From: Nitratireductor sp. GISD-1A_MAKvit
Lineage (GTDB): Bacteria; Pseudomonadota; Alphaproteobacteria; Rhizobiales; Rhizobiaceae
Direction of reading: 5' to 3'
Length of the DNA: 64,000 nucleotides
Assembly (NCBI RefSeq): GCF_040819555.1
Contig: NZ_CP161920.1
Span: 3,409,001-3,473,000, forward strand
Part shown: positions 47,787 through 57,782 of the stretch, piece by piece
Numbering within the stretch: position 1 is the stretch's first letter
Layout of the letters: each line of letters begins with the position of its first letter
The notes under the pieces: generated by a model
The model's database searches: none
The model's input: only the letters and a program-made list of their open reading frames with translations
What the model was told of the DNA's origin: nothing
Translations under genes and position numbers: made by a program

Positions 47787-49069
47787 TCCGCGCAGGCGTT
47801 GCCACGGTAGACATCACCCCGCCGGCAGGCTTGCCGCTTTCCGGCTTTGCCGCCCGCACCCTGCCGGCAACTGGCGCCCACGACCCGCTCACGGTGCGCG
47901 CGCTTGTGGTCAATGATACCGCCATGGTGGTTGTCGATGTGATCGGTCTGCATGGGGAGATGAGCGCGCGCATCCGTCGCCGCTGCGCCCTCCCCGAGGC
48001 CAATGTCATCTTGAGCGCTCTTCACAATCATGGCGGCCCCGTTTCCATGGCCGGCCGCCTCACGGTTGAGACCGACGAGGCCTATCTGCAAAGGCTGGAA
48101 GATGCCTGTGTCGAAGCCATCGACCAGGCTGTCGCCGCGAGAAGGCCAGCGACACTCTCGGTCGGGCTCGGATCCGACCCCGACATTGCGCGCAATCGTC
48201 GCCACCCGGATGGCCCGGTGGACCGCGCCCTGCCGCTCCTGCGTGTGCGCGACGGGAATGGCAACATGATTGCCCTGATGACAGGCTATGCCTGCCATCC
48301 CGTGGTGCTCGGCGCAGACAACAGACTGTGGACGGCCGACTACCCGCACTACGTACGCCGCGCGCTCGAAGCCGCTTGTCCCGGCGCCACCGCCCTGTTC
48401 GTTACCGGCTGTGTGGGCGACGCAAACACCGGCCACAGCGCCCATGCCTCGATCAGCCTTGCCACCAACCCGGACCGCAGCTTTGCCGCCGCCGAGCGGA
48501 TTGGCGAGGCCATTGCGAATGCAGCGCTGGAAGCACCTGAACAGCCACTTGGTGGGGATGTGACCGCACTGGAAGCGCAGGTTGACCTGCCATTTGAACG
48601 TCGTGAGACAGAAACACCAGCGGAGCTGGCAACACGGTGGCGCGATGAGCGCAAGGGAGCGGATGCCGCACAGGTGGCACTGCTCGACGCCTGGATCCAC
48701 TGGGCCGAGACGGTTGCGCTTCAACCAACGGAGCCCCTGCCTGCCCGCGTTTCCCTGCTCGACTGGGGCGGCATGCCCGTCATTGGCCTGCCCGGAGAGA
48801 TCTTCGCGGAAACCGCGCTCGGCCTGCGCGCCGCCTGTGGCGACCGCGTGGCATTCATCGCGGGATTTGCAGAAGACAACCCAGGCTACATCCCGCCATC
48901 CGGGGAGTACGCCTTCGGCGGATACGAGGTGGACGAGGCGCATCGCTATTACGGACAGCCGGCAAGTTTCGCACCCGGTTGCGCCGAAGCACTGGCATCT
49001 GCCTGTGCAGGACTTTTGAACAACATGCAGTCGGACAAGGGGGGACAACGGTCGCGGCAGGAACCGTGA
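47783..49069 (+). CDS. Neutral/alkaline ceramidase-like amidase
   Basis: The 428-residue protein begins MIRAGVATVDITPPAGLPLSG, has ALHNHGGP (metal ligands) and TGYACHPVVLG, matching the neutral ceramidase N-terminal domain. No signal peptide, so it is cytoplasmic, unlike true ceramidases. Within an amino-sugar operon it more likely removes an N-acyl group from a sugar or its derivative. This role is inferred. Confidence 0.8.
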   Translation: MIRAGVATVDITPPAGLPLSGFAARTLPATGAHDPLTVRALVVNDTAMVVVDVIGLHGEMSARIRRRCALPEANVILSALHNHGGPVSMAGRLTVETDEAYLQRLEDACVEAIDQAVAARRPATLSVGLGSDPDIARNRRHPDGPVDRALPLLRVRDGNGNMIALMTGYACHPVVLGADNRLWTADYPHYVRRALEAACPGATALFVTGCVGDANTGHSAHASISLATNPDRSFAAAERIGEAIANAALEAPEQPLGGDVTALEAQVDLPFERRETETPAELATRWRDERKGADAAQVALLDAWIHWAETVALQPTEPLPARVSLLDWGGMPVIGLPGEIFAETALGLRAACGDRVAFIAGFAEDNPGYIPPSGEYAFGGYEVDEAHRYYGQPASFAPGCAEALASACAGLLNNMQSDKGGQRSRQEP

Positions 49070-49115
49070 CCTGCTGGCTTGAGTCATGTCGATACAAAAG
49101 CAAGCCGGCTTGACG

Positions 49116-49129
49116 CGCAACCGGTTGCA
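49116..49129. promoter_or_regulatory. LacI operator before the sugar ABC operon
   Basis: CGCAACCGGTTGCA shares a 13-base run with the operator at 44996-45009, of which the inner 12 are a perfect palindrome (GCAACCGGTTGC, 49117-49128). It is about 60 bases upstream of the binding-protein start, between the nag genes and the transporter, and suggests both operons belong to one regulon. Confidence 0.85.
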
Positions 49130-49189
49130 TGGCAACTTTTCACCGGGAACATTTATGCAGTCTGCTCACGTCGAAAGGGAGAACAAAAG

Positions 49190-50512
49190 ATGAGAGCGTA
49201 CAGGTCCACCAACAAGAATTCCGGCAGCGGGCGCTTGGCCGCGCGCGTGGCGGCGCTGTCGCTGACGGCTGCCATCACCACGATGTCGGGCTCCGCATTC
49301 GCCCAGACCATCAATGTCTGGAGTGGCTATCCCGAAATGGCACCGTTCTACGAGCACGTGGCGGAAGGGCTGAAGGAAAAATATCCCGATCTCGAGGTCA
49401 ATGTCGAAGCCATTGCACTGCGCGAACATGAAAAGCGCATCGCGCTCGGTCTCACGTCCGGTTCCGCCGGCGTGACGGTTATCGAACTTGCCGGTTCCAC
49501 GGCCAGCCGCTACATCGAAAACGATCTGCTGCCCGCAGCACCGGAAGCCGTGGCGAATTTCGTCACCAACGAGGAGAATTTCGGCGAATTCTTCGTCGAT
49601 GCCGCTTCCAAAAACGGCACCGTTTACGGCGTTCCGCTGTTCCGCGGTCAGGGCGCGCTCTTCTACAATGTCGACATGTTCGAGGCGGCTGGTCTCAAGG
49701 AACCACCCCAGACCATGGAAGCCTATACGGACTACGCCGAGAAGCTCACCCAGCGCGATGAAGACGGAAAAGCGACCGTTTCGGGCTGGAGCCTGCGCCT
49801 TTCGGGCGGTGGACAGGGCATTGCCGAAAAGTTCTGGATCAACCTGTTCCAGTATGGCGGCTCGGTGATCGAGGAAGTGAGCGACGGCAAGTGGAAGGCG
49901 AACTACGCCAATGAAGCTGGTCGCAAGGCGCTCAAGCAGTATCTCGAAAACGTGCATGTCCTGAAGACCGTGACGCCCGAAATGCCGGCAGACGCCGAGG
50001 CATTCGAACGCGGCCAGACGGCCATGTTCATTCGTGAATCCTGGGTGATCGCCGACATCGCGGCCAAGGCGCCCGATCTCAACTATGCGACCGCTCCGCT
50101 TCCCGTTGGTTCCATTGCCCTGCCGGCCAATCTCTACGTCAACTCCGTGGAGGGTGAAGATGCCGAGGCCGCGTGGGCCTATGTGCAGGCGGCGAACGAC
50201 CCCGAAAATCTGGTCTGGCTTCTCGACAATGTCGGCTGGCTGCCCAACCGGTCCGGCGTCGATTACGGGGTGGTGACGGAGAAGGTTCCCGCCTATGGCG
50301 CGTTTGTCGATTACCCCGAGGACTACAGGTTCTTCACCCTGCCGGCCATCGGGCCGATCGAAGAGGTCCTGACCCGTCTTGCCGCCCAGCTGACAAGCGC
50401 TTACGGCAACGCTTCCCTGGCCGAAGACGATGCAGCGATCGACGCTGTGCTCGCAAAGGCTGCCGAGGAAACAAACAACATCCTGAAGCGCGAAGGCCTG
50501 CTGGCCGAATAG
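49190..50512 (+). CDS. ABC transporter substrate-binding protein, family 1 (sugar)
   Basis: A protein of about 440 residues with a long basic N-terminus and signal peptide (ARVAALSLTAAITTMSGSAF, cleaved after AFA), then QTINVWSGYPEM, the usual opening of family 1 sugar binders. ATG at 49190 follows AAAGGGAGAAC; the longer frame crosses the operator. Likely ligand, from its operon, is an amino-sugar- or uronate-containing saccharide. Confidence 0.9.
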   Translation: MRAYRSTNKNSGSGRLAARVAALSLTAAITTMSGSAFAQTINVWSGYPEMAPFYEHVAEGLKEKYPDLEVNVEAIALREHEKRIALGLTSGSAGVTVIELAGSTASRYIENDLLPAAPEAVANFVTNEENFGEFFVDAASKNGTVYGVPLFRGQGALFYNVDMFEAAGLKEPPQTMEAYTDYAEKLTQRDEDGKATVSGWSLRLSGGGQGIAEKFWINLFQYGGSVIEEVSDGKWKANYANEAGRKALKQYLENVHVLKTVTPEMPADAEAFERGQTAMFIRESWVIADIAAKAPDLNYATAPLPVGSIALPANLYVNSVEGEDAEAAWAYVQAANDPENLVWLLDNVGWLPNRSGVDYGVVTEKVPAYGAFVDYPEDYRFFTLPAIGPIEEVLTRLAAQLTSAYGNASLAEDDAAIDAVLAKAAEETNNILKREGLLAE

Positions 50513-50534
50513 TCGCGTTTTCGCTACTCAGCCA

Positions 50535-50560
50535 TGGAAGCGGCGTTCGCGCCGCTTCCA
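50535..50560 (+). terminator. Intercistronic hairpin after the sugar-binding protein
   Basis: A perfect 11-base stem TGGAAGCGGCG with CGCCGCTTCCA and TTCG loop between binding protein and first permease. No T tract, so likely an mRNA stabilising or attenuating hairpin. Confidence 0.65.
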
Positions 50561-50589
50561 CTTGGTGACTTCAGTCCGACGGGGAACAA

Positions 50590-51477
50590 ATGCTGCAACA
50601 AAAGCGATGGCGTTTCGCCATTCTGGCGATCCTGCCCACCCTGGCCATCTTCGCCTGGGTGCGCATGTATCCGATTGTCGAGACACTGCGCCTGAGCCTT
50701 CACCAGTGGAACATTCTGTCCAAGAACAAGCCGTTCGTTGGCCTCGCAAATTTCCGCGAACTCTTTCAGGATCAGCTGTTTCTGAACGCGCTGACCAACA
50801 CGTCGATCATCGCCTTTGGCGTTGTTCTTCTGACAGTTCCCACCGCCATGGTGATTGCCGGGCTGATACACCATCGCACCCATTCGCGTTTTTCGGGCTT
50901 CTATGAAACCTCGGTCTTTATCCCGCATGTGGTTTCTCTCGTGCCGGCCGCAATGGCGTGGAAATGGATTTTCGACGCCAAGCTCGGACCGCTCAACGCT
51001 TTGCTTGAATTCTTCGGAATTCCGGCTCAGGCCTGGCTTTTCGACCCCGTCCTATCGGTGATCTGCATCATCATCCTGTGCTCCTGGCAGGCGCTCGGCT
51101 ATGCCGTGCTGATCTATCTCGTCGGCTTCAAGAATCTCCCGGTTTCTCTCTTTGAGGCAGCCAAGCTCGATGGCGCAACGGGTATACAGCGCTTCTGGCA
51201 TGTGTCGGTGCCGATGCTGAAACCCATCACGCTCTATGTGTCGGTCGTGACCCTGATCTCGGCCTTCAACGTTTATGCACAGGCCTTCGTCCTCGCCTCC
51301 GATTCTCAGGGCGCGCCGGGCCGGCAGGTTCGGGTTCTGGTGCTCGACATGCTCGAAAACAGCTTCCGCAATTACCGCGTCGGCTATGCAGCGTCCGAAG
51401 CCGTGGTGCTTCTGGCCATCGTCCTCGTGCTGACCCTCATCCAGTTCGGCCTGCTCAGAGAAAAGGGGCGGAAATGA
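50590..51477 (+). CDS. Sugar ABC transporter permease (MalF/UgpA type)
   Basis: A 295-residue membrane protein with six hydrophobic segments and the EAA loop LFEAAKLDGATGIQRFWHV. ATG after GGGGAAC; overlaps the second permease by 4 bases. Confidence 0.92.
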   Translation: MLQQKRWRFAILAILPTLAIFAWVRMYPIVETLRLSLHQWNILSKNKPFVGLANFRELFQDQLFLNALTNTSIIAFGVVLLTVPTAMVIAGLIHHRTHSRFSGFYETSVFIPHVVSLVPAAMAWKWIFDAKLGPLNALLEFFGIPAQAWLFDPVLSVICIIILCSWQALGYAVLIYLVGFKNLPVSLFEAAKLDGATGIQRFWHVSVPMLKPITLYVSVVTLISAFNVYAQAFVLASDSQGAPGRQVRVLVLDMLENSFRNYRVGYAASEAVVLLAIVLVLTLIQFGLLREKGRK

Positions 51478-52355
51478 CACAGACGATTGCCGCCTCCACA
51501 CCACGCCCGAAAGCCGGCGGACGCATGAAGACGCGGGGCAGGCTCATTGATCTGGCGATCGATGTTTTCCTGTTCTGCTTCTCGATCCTGATGATCCTCC
51601 CGCTGGTGTTTCTGGTCTCGAACGCCTTCAAGACGCCTGAAGAGATCGTCGCCTGGCCGCCGCGCATCATCCCCACCGATCCGACGCTTGAGAATTTCCG
51701 CTCGGTGCTGGCCGACACGCCCTTGCCGCTGTGGATTTTCAACAGTGTCGCCTTCTCCACCCTTTCCATGGTGGCGATTGTCATGACATCGGCAATCGCC
51801 GGTTATGTGCTGGCCAAGTTTCCGTTTCGCTCGCTCAACATCGTCTTCATCCTGATCCTCGCCACGGCCATCGTGCCGTTTGAGGTCTACATGATCCCGC
51901 TCTATTTCCAGGCGCAGGCGCTGGGCGTGCTCAACTCGCTCTGGGGGCTGCTTCTTGGCTATCTGGTCATGAGCTTCGGCATCTTCCTGATCCGCCAGAA
52001 CGTGATGCACTCCATTCCCGACGAACTGCTTGAGGCCGCACGCATCGATGGCGCGGGCGAGTTCTGGATCTTCTGGAAGATCGTGCTGCCGCTCTTGCGC
52101 GGCGCGCTGGGAGCCCTCGCCGTGCTCGCCTTCTTCCAGGCATGGACCTCCTTCGCCTGGCCGATGATCGTGACGACAACGCGCGACAGCTACACGATCG
52201 AGGTTGGCCTCGCCCTCTTCCAGACCGGCTTCACGGTCGATCTTGGCCGGCTGAGTGCGGCGTCTGCGGCAGTGCTCGTGCCCTCCATCACGCTGTTCGT
52301 GATCCTGCGCCGCAACTTCGTGCAGGGTGTTGCCAGCACGGGGATGAAGGAATGA
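51474..52355 (+). CDS. Sugar ABC transporter permease (MalG/UgpE type)
   Basis: A 293-residue membrane protein with six hydrophobic segments and EAA loop LLEAARIDGAGEFWIFWKIV. Partner of the preceding permease. Its stop overlaps the next start (ATGA). Confidence 0.92.
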   Translation: MTQTIAASTPRPKAGGRMKTRGRLIDLAIDVFLFCFSILMILPLVFLVSNAFKTPEEIVAWPPRIIPTDPTLENFRSVLADTPLPLWIFNSVAFSTLSMVAIVMTSAIAGYVLAKFPFRSLNIVFILILATAIVPFEVYMIPLYFQAQALGVLNSLWGLLLGYLVMSFGIFLIRQNVMHSIPDELLEAARIDGAGEFWIFWKIVLPLLRGALGALAVLAFFQAWTSFAWPMIVTTTRDSYTIEVGLALFQTGFTVDLGRLSAASAAVLVPSITLFVILRRNFVQGVASTGMKE

Positions 52356-53593
52356 CCGCCGGGAACGCTTTCTTCCAGAGCGCTGCAAGCCGATACTCGG
52401 CAGCCAATGCAGACACGCTCAACTGGATGCTCGACCGGCCCCGGCTGGGGCCGGGTTTCCTCAACACGAAGGTCAACAGTCTGACGCTTGCCGATTATGG
52501 CGAGGCCGACGGTCTTCGTGGCCCGCACTATGTCTATGGCTGGATCCAGGGTCGCGGCCTTGAGGCCCTCGTCACCCATGCCGCATTCTTCGAAGACCGA
52601 GACCCCGCCCTGGCCAAACGGCTTGATGAGGCCGGGCGCTCGCTGTTTCGGGTTCTCGGGGAACTGCGTTCGCGCGACGGCCACGTCTATTTCCGCTACG
52701 ATGCCGGGCTTCAGCCCGTCCGTGTGACCGGCGAGGAGACCGTCACCACCCAGGAACCGGCCGATGAGGTGTTCACCTATTCCGACGCTTTTGCAGCCAA
52801 GGGGCTCGTTGCGGCAGCCGCCCGCTTTACGCCGGAGGAGCTTCCCGAACACCTGTCCTATCTGGGCAATGTCATCACCGCCATCGAGGAAGGCCGCTTT
52901 CAGATGGGTGAGGAGAACCCTCTGGGTGCGGAATCCATCGCTGCGGAGCCGGATGATTTTGGCCCACGCATGATCCTGCTGGGCGCCGCCGGAATGCTGG
53001 AGCGCTGCGGGCTTGAACAGCACACCGCCTATGCGCGGCGCTTCATCGATCATGTCATCGATAACCATCTGGATACAGAAACAGGGCTGCTGCGCAATGT
53101 TCCCGGCGGCGACGCCTGCAATGTCGGACACGGCATAGAGTTTGCGGGCTTTGCGCTGGACCACGCACAAGTGCGAGACGACTCCGGTCTCGTTTCCCTG
53201 CTCGAGCGCATTCTTATCGCTTCGTTCCAAGCGAGTTTCGAACAGACCGGACTTCATCTGGCCGTTTCGGTTTCTTCTGGCGAAAAGCTCAGCCCCTTCC
53301 GCCCATGGTGGTCGCTTCCCGAAACGATCCGCACCGCCGCCCTCGCCCATCATTTGACCGCTTCACGCGAGGCGCTTTCTGTCTGGCAACGGGCTGACGC
53401 TGCATTTTTTAACCACTACTGGCGCGGACACCCGCCCATCGCCTACCAGACACGCACTTCGGTCGGTCCCACCGATTACGTTCCGGCCACGCCCGATCTC
53501 GATCCCGGCTATCACACCGGTCTGAGCCTCCTTGCCGCCATCCATGTGGCAGAGGCCCTTGCAACAACAATTCCCGCTCACGCCGCGAGGTAA
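52352..53593 (+). CDS. N-acylglucosamine 2-epimerase (AGE)-family protein
   Basis: The 413-residue cytoplasmic protein has the alpha-toroid features of AGE/mannose isomerase enzymes: GWIQGRGLEALV, NVGHGIEFAGFAL and FRPWWSLPETIRTA. AGE enzymes epimerise or isomerise hexoses or N-acyl hexosamines. It lies within the sugar importer operon, so it likely acts on the imported sugar. GH88/GH105 hydrolases share the fold and are an alternative, but the AGE motifs fit better. Confidence 0.78.
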   Translation: MTAGNAFFQSAASRYSAANADTLNWMLDRPRLGPGFLNTKVNSLTLADYGEADGLRGPHYVYGWIQGRGLEALVTHAAFFEDRDPALAKRLDEAGRSLFRVLGELRSRDGHVYFRYDAGLQPVRVTGEETVTTQEPADEVFTYSDAFAAKGLVAAAARFTPEELPEHLSYLGNVITAIEEGRFQMGEENPLGAESIAAEPDDFGPRMILLGAAGMLERCGLEQHTAYARRFIDHVIDNHLDTETGLLRNVPGGDACNVGHGIEFAGFALDHAQVRDDSGLVSLLERILIASFQASFEQTGLHLAVSVSSGEKLSPFRPWWSLPETIRTAALAHHLTASREALSVWQRADAAFFNHYWRGHPPIAYQTRTSVGPTDYVPATPDLDPGYHTGLSLLAAIHVAEALATTIPAHAAR

Positions 53594-53595
53594 CC

Positions 53596-54657
53596 ATGGC
53601 AGCAGTCGACATCCAGGATGTCCGCAAGTTTTACGGACAGCTCGAAACCATCAAGGGCGTCAGCGTGGACGTTCCAGACGGTGCGTTCGTGGTTCTCGTG
53701 GGGCCGTCGGGGTGTGGCAAATCCACCCTTTTGCGCATGATCGCGGGGCTGGAGGACATTTCCGACGGCACGATCAGCATTGGCGGGCGTGTCATCAACG
53801 ACGTGGAACCCAAACACCGCGATATCGCCATGGTGTTCCAGAACTACGCGCTCTATCCCCACATGACGATTGCGGAAAACATGGGCTTTTCGCTGAGGCT
53901 CGCCAAGCGTCCGAAGGATGAGATCGACCGGCGCGTGCGTGAAGCGGCGGTCATTCTGGGGCTTGCCGATTATCTGGATCGTTATCCGCGTCAGCTGTCG
54001 GGCGGGCAGCGCCAGCGTGTCGCCATGGGGCGTGCCATCGTTCGCGATCCGCAGGTCTTTCTGTTCGACGAACCGCTTTCCAATCTGGACGCCAAGCTTC
54101 GCGTGCAGATGCGGGCCGAGCTCAAGGACATTCATGCCCGCCTCAAAACGACGACCATCTACGTCACACACGACCAGATCGAGGCCATGACCATGGCCGA
54201 CCGCATCGTCGTCATGCGTGACGGTATCGTGGAACAGGTCGGCGCCCCGCTGGAGCTCTACGACCGACCCAACAACACCTTCGTGGCAAGCTTCATCGGC
54301 TCGCCCTCGATGAACCTTCTCAAGGGCAGTGTTGCAAAGAGTGGCAGGGCCGTAAGCGTCGAAGGCGGCGCGGAGCTGCCTTTCGAAGGTGATGCTCCGG
54401 ATGTCGGCAGTGTCGTTTATGGAATCCGGCCCGAGCATCTCCATCTATCCACCGATGGCGGTGGTTTCGAGGCAGTGGCAACCAATGTCGAACCCACAGG
54501 TTCCGAAACCCTCGTTCAGGTCCGGTTTGGCGAGCAGATCCTGTCTGCCCAGCTTCGCGACCGCGTGGACATCCGCGCCGGAGACACCGTGCGTCTTGCC
54601 GTAAAGGCCGACAAGGCACATCTCTTCGATGCACAGACGAGCCAGCGGCTCGGCTGA
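53596..54657 (+). CDS. Sugar ABC transporter ATP-binding protein (UgpC/MalK type)
   Basis: The 353-residue ATPase has Walker A GPSGCGKSTLLRM, Q-loop VFQNYALYPHMT, signature LSGGQRQRVAMGRAI, Walker B VFLFDEPLSNLD, H-loop YVTHDQIEAMT and a C-terminal OB-fold (TOBE) domain with YGIRPEHLHL. Energises the two permeases. Confidence 0.94.
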   Translation: MAAVDIQDVRKFYGQLETIKGVSVDVPDGAFVVLVGPSGCGKSTLLRMIAGLEDISDGTISIGGRVINDVEPKHRDIAMVFQNYALYPHMTIAENMGFSLRLAKRPKDEIDRRVREAAVILGLADYLDRYPRQLSGGQRQRVAMGRAIVRDPQVFLFDEPLSNLDAKLRVQMRAELKDIHARLKTTTIYVTHDQIEAMTMADRIVVMRDGIVEQVGAPLELYDRPNNTFVASFIGSPSMNLLKGSVAKSGRAVSVEGGAELPFEGDAPDVGSVVYGIRPEHLHLSTDGGGFEAVATNVEPTGSETLVQVRFGEQILSAQLRDRVDIRAGDTVRLAVKADKAHLFDAQTSQRLG

Positions 54658-54663
54658 CCGGCA

Positions 54664-56106
54664 ATGCTTCCCCGCCTCAACAAAGCCCTGCTTGCCGAAC
54701 TGCCGGATGGCATCGCCCGTCCGGCTTATGACCCGGCAGAAGTCACAACAGGCATCGTGCATCTCGGCGTCGGTGCGTTTCATCGTGCCCACCAGGCCGC
54801 TTATGTGGATGCCTGCCTCGCGGAGGGAGACGCCCGTTGGGGCATCATTGGCGTTTCCCTCCGCAGTTCCGCAATGCGCGACGCGCTTGCACCGCAGGAC
54901 TGGCTATACACGCTCGCCGAAAGGCAGGGCGATGGCGAAAGACTGAAGGTGCTTGGCCCTCTCAGGGAGGTGCTTGTCGCGCCTGAGGATCCGCGGGCCG
55001 TGCTGGAGGCCATGGCGAAGCCCGAGATCCGCCTCGTAACGCTGACGGTCACCGAAAAGGCATACCCGCGCACGCCGGAGGGAGCGCTCGACACGAGCGA
55101 TCCCACAGTGGCGGCAGACCTTGCCGATCCGGCCTCCCCCAGCGGAATTCTGGGTTTCATCTCACAGGCGCTTGCCCTGCGCCGGGCCGCCGGAACCGCC
55201 CCTTTCACCGTGCTTTCCTGCGACAACCTCCCGGCCAATGGCTCGACGCTTCGCCGGCTCGTCGTGGAATTCTCGCGCCTGTGCGATCCCGCTCTCGCGC
55301 GGCACATCCAAGAAGATGTCGCCTTCCCATCCAGCATGGTCGACCGCATCGTTCCGGCCACTGCCGAAACCGATCGCGAACGCATATCGAGAACGCTTGG
55401 TGCTGAAGACGCCTGGCCCGTCGTGACCGAGCCCTTCATGCAATGGGTGGTCGAGGACGATTTCCCGCAGGGACGCCCTGACTGGGAGCGGCACGGTGTC
55501 GAAATGGTGTCCGATGTGGAACCCTTCGAGGAGATGAAGCTCAGGCTCCTCAACGGGGCGCATTCGGCCATTGCCTATTCCGGTCAGCTCCTTGGCCACG
55601 AAACGGTGGCCGACGCCTTTGCCGACCCTCTGGTCGATCGGTTTGTAAAAGGCCTCTGGCGGGAAGCAGCCGAAACGCTCTCGGGCGCGGCGCGCCTTGA
55701 GGCCGGTTCCTACACGGAGCGGCTGAGCGCACGGTTTGCAAATCCTGCCCTTCGCCATCGCACCGCGCAGATCGCCAATGATGGGTCGCAAAAACTGCCG
55801 CAGCGCTTTGTCAGCCCGCTTCTGGCGCGGCTGGAAGAGGGAAGCAGTGCACCGCATCTTTGCGCCGGCATCGCGCTGTGGATCGCGGCACTGGAAGCCC
55901 GCGGGAGCCAGCCCGCCTTCAGCGATCCGCTGGATGAACGTCTGAGCGCCATATTCGACGAAACCGACGCAGCCGAGCCGACAGCCGAAGCAATCCTCCA
56001 ACTGGCCGGTTTCAGGTCATTTAAAGACTACCTGCCTGCGGTTGCCAGCGCATTTCAGCGCATCAGGAACGAAGGCGTAACCGCCGAGCTCACCCGCTAC
56101 CCGTAA
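54664..56106 (+). CDS. Mannitol dehydrogenase-family (fructuronate reductase-like) enzyme
   Basis: The 480-residue NAD-dependent enzyme of the long-chain polyol dehydrogenase family has [41 protein letters not shown] and the catalytic region [15 protein letters not shown] with Lys before LRLLN. With mannonate dehydratase next door, D-fructuronate to D-mannonate (UxuB reaction) is the most likely role; mannitol or arabinitol oxidation is possible. Confidence 0.87.
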   Translation: MLPRLNKALLAELPDGIARPAYDPAEVTTGIVHLGVGAFHRAHQAAYVDACLAEGDARWGIIGVSLRSSAMRDALAPQDWLYTLAERQGDGERLKVLGPLREVLVAPEDPRAVLEAMAKPEIRLVTLTVTEKAYPRTPEGALDTSDPTVAADLADPASPSGILGFISQALALRRAAGTAPFTVLSCDNLPANGSTLRRLVVEFSRLCDPALARHIQEDVAFPSSMVDRIVPATAETDRERISRTLGAEDAWPVVTEPFMQWVVEDDFPQGRPDWERHGVEMVSDVEPFEEMKLRLLNGAHSAIAYSGQLLGHETVADAFADPLVDRFVKGLWREAAETLSGAARLEAGSYTERLSARFANPALRHRTAQIANDGSQKLPQRFVSPLLARLEEGSSAPHLCAGIALWIAALEARGSQPAFSDPLDERLSAIFDETDAAEPTAEAILQLAGFRSFKDYLPAVASAFQRIRNEGVTAELTRYP

Positions 56107-56120
56107 GGAGACACATCACG

Positions 56121-57282
56121 ATGAAGCAGACCTGGCGCTGGTTCGGCCCTGACGATCCGGTAACACTTGCACATGTGCGGCAGGCTGGCGCAACGGGCGT
56201 CGTCACCGCGCTGCATCACCTCAACGATGGCCGCGCCTGGCCGCAGGATGAGATCGCAAAACGCAAGCAGCAGATCGAGGCCGCCGGTCTTGAATGGTCC
56301 GTGGTCGAAAGCATCATCGTGCACGAGAACGTCAAGACCCGCACCGGCGCGTTTCGCGAACTGATCGACAATTACAAGACCTCGATCCGCAATGTCGCTC
56401 GCGCCGGCATCAAGACCGTCTGCTACAATTTCATGGCCATCACCGACTGGACACGCACGGACCTCGATTATCCGATGCCCCACGGCGGCACCGCCCTTCG
56501 TTTCGACGCGGTGGAGTTCTGCGTCTACGACCTGTTCGTTCTGGAGCGCCCCGGTGCAGAGGCCCGATCACCCGGCGGAGCGCATTGAAGCGGCACGGGC
56601 ACGTTTGCAGGCGATGAGCGAAAGCGACCTGGCGCGCCTTGAGCGCAACCTCATCGAATGGGTTCCCGCACGCGAATTCGTCTATGATCGCGACAGTTTT
56701 CGGCGCATGCTCGATACCTACCGCGACGTCTCGGCCGATGGGCTGCGCGAAAATCTCGCCGCGTTCCACCGGGAAATCATGCCGGTCGCAGAAGAGGAAG
56801 GCGTGGTGATGGCGATCCATCCCGACGATCCCCCCTTCCCGCTGTTTGGTCTGCCAAGGATCGTTTCCACCAGGTCGGATCTCGAAGCATTGCTCGCCGC
56901 CGTTCCTTCCCGTGCGAACGGTCTTACCTTCTGCACCGGATCGCTGGGCGCAAATCCTGAAAACGATTTGCCTGCCATGGCTCAGGCCCTTGGCCAGCAT
57001 GTCCATTTTGCGCATCTGCGTAACGTGACACGGGAAGCCGACGGCTCATTCCATGAAGCCGAACATCTGGACGGCGACACGGATATGGTGGCCGTGGTTG
57101 CCGCGTTGATGAAGGAAGAACGCCGGCGTGGAGGCGAAATTCCCATGCGTCCGGACCACGGGCACGTCATTCTCGACGATCTCGGCAAGAAAGTGAATCC
57201 GGGCTATGCCGGCATCGGTCGCCTGAAGGGCCTCGCGGAACTGCGCGGCATCATGCGCACACTGGAAAAAGTCGGCTACTGA
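56121..57282 (+). pseudogene. uxuA: Mannonate dehydratase, frameshifted
   Basis: UxuA dehydrates D-mannonate to 2-keto-3-deoxygluconate. The frame from 56121 starts [20 protein letters not shown] and has [13 protein letters not shown] and WSVVESI, then ends wrongly after GAEA. The family continues in the next frame ([49 protein letters not shown]) to 57282. The switch is at 56563-56565, where GGCCC should be GGCC; repaired length 386 residues. His and Cys metal ligands are in the second half. The break may be artefactual. Confidence 0.92.
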
Positions 57283-57342
57283 ACCTTGCTTGTTTTTGGG
57301 AGGGGCGTGGCCCCGCAACGCCTCCCCCGGAAACGACCATCT

Positions 57343-57753
57343 TCACGAAGGCACAACAGAAAAACGGGTGGCCACCAGATAGCCTGCCCAGGCGGAGACG
57401 CCGGTTAGAACAGTGCCCCATGCCATGTCAACGACCGTGACCGCCACAGACCAGTTCTTCACCGTGGCGAGATTGGTCATGTCATAGGTGCCATAGGCGA
57501 TCAGCCCAAGGATCGCGCCCGCCACCAGTGCGCTCATGGCGCTCCCATTGCCGAGCGCTGGCGCGACGGCAAAATAGACAATCCCCGCGACATAGACGAG
57601 GTAGAAAAGCCCCGCCGCCAGGAGGTTTGGCTGGTCCATCAGGAGATGGTCCATGCGTGACTTGTAGAACCCCGTCGAAACGCGCGACAGCCAGACATAA
57701 TCAAGCCCAAAGAAAACGACTGCCGTCGCGGCATAGGCGATGACATAGCTCAT
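57343..57753 (-). CDS. DUF2177-family membrane protein
   Basis: A 136-residue protein with four hydrophobic segments and the DUF2177 features FGLDYVWL at the start and AYGTYDMTNLATVKNWS in the third segment. Function unknown. Genes of this family often accompany ECF sigma/ChrR pairs, as here, where it lies 29 bases after the anti-sigma gene and may be in its operon. Confidence 0.85.
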   Translation of the reverse strand: MSYVIAYAATAVVFFGLDYVWLSRVSTGFYKSRMDHLLMDQPNLLAAGLFYLVYVAGIVYFAVAPALGNGSAMSALVAGAILGLIAYGTYDMTNLATVKNWSVAVTVVDMAWGTVLTGVSAWAGYLVATRFSVVPS

Positions 57754-57782
57754 GGGGATCTCCCGTTGTTGCCTGTATCAGT

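Noticed and set aside
52352..53593. Unsaturated glucuronyl hydrolase (GH88/GH105)
   Set aside because: It would fit a glycosaminoglycan pathway, but HGIEFAGFAL and WWSLPET match AGE-family motifs better.
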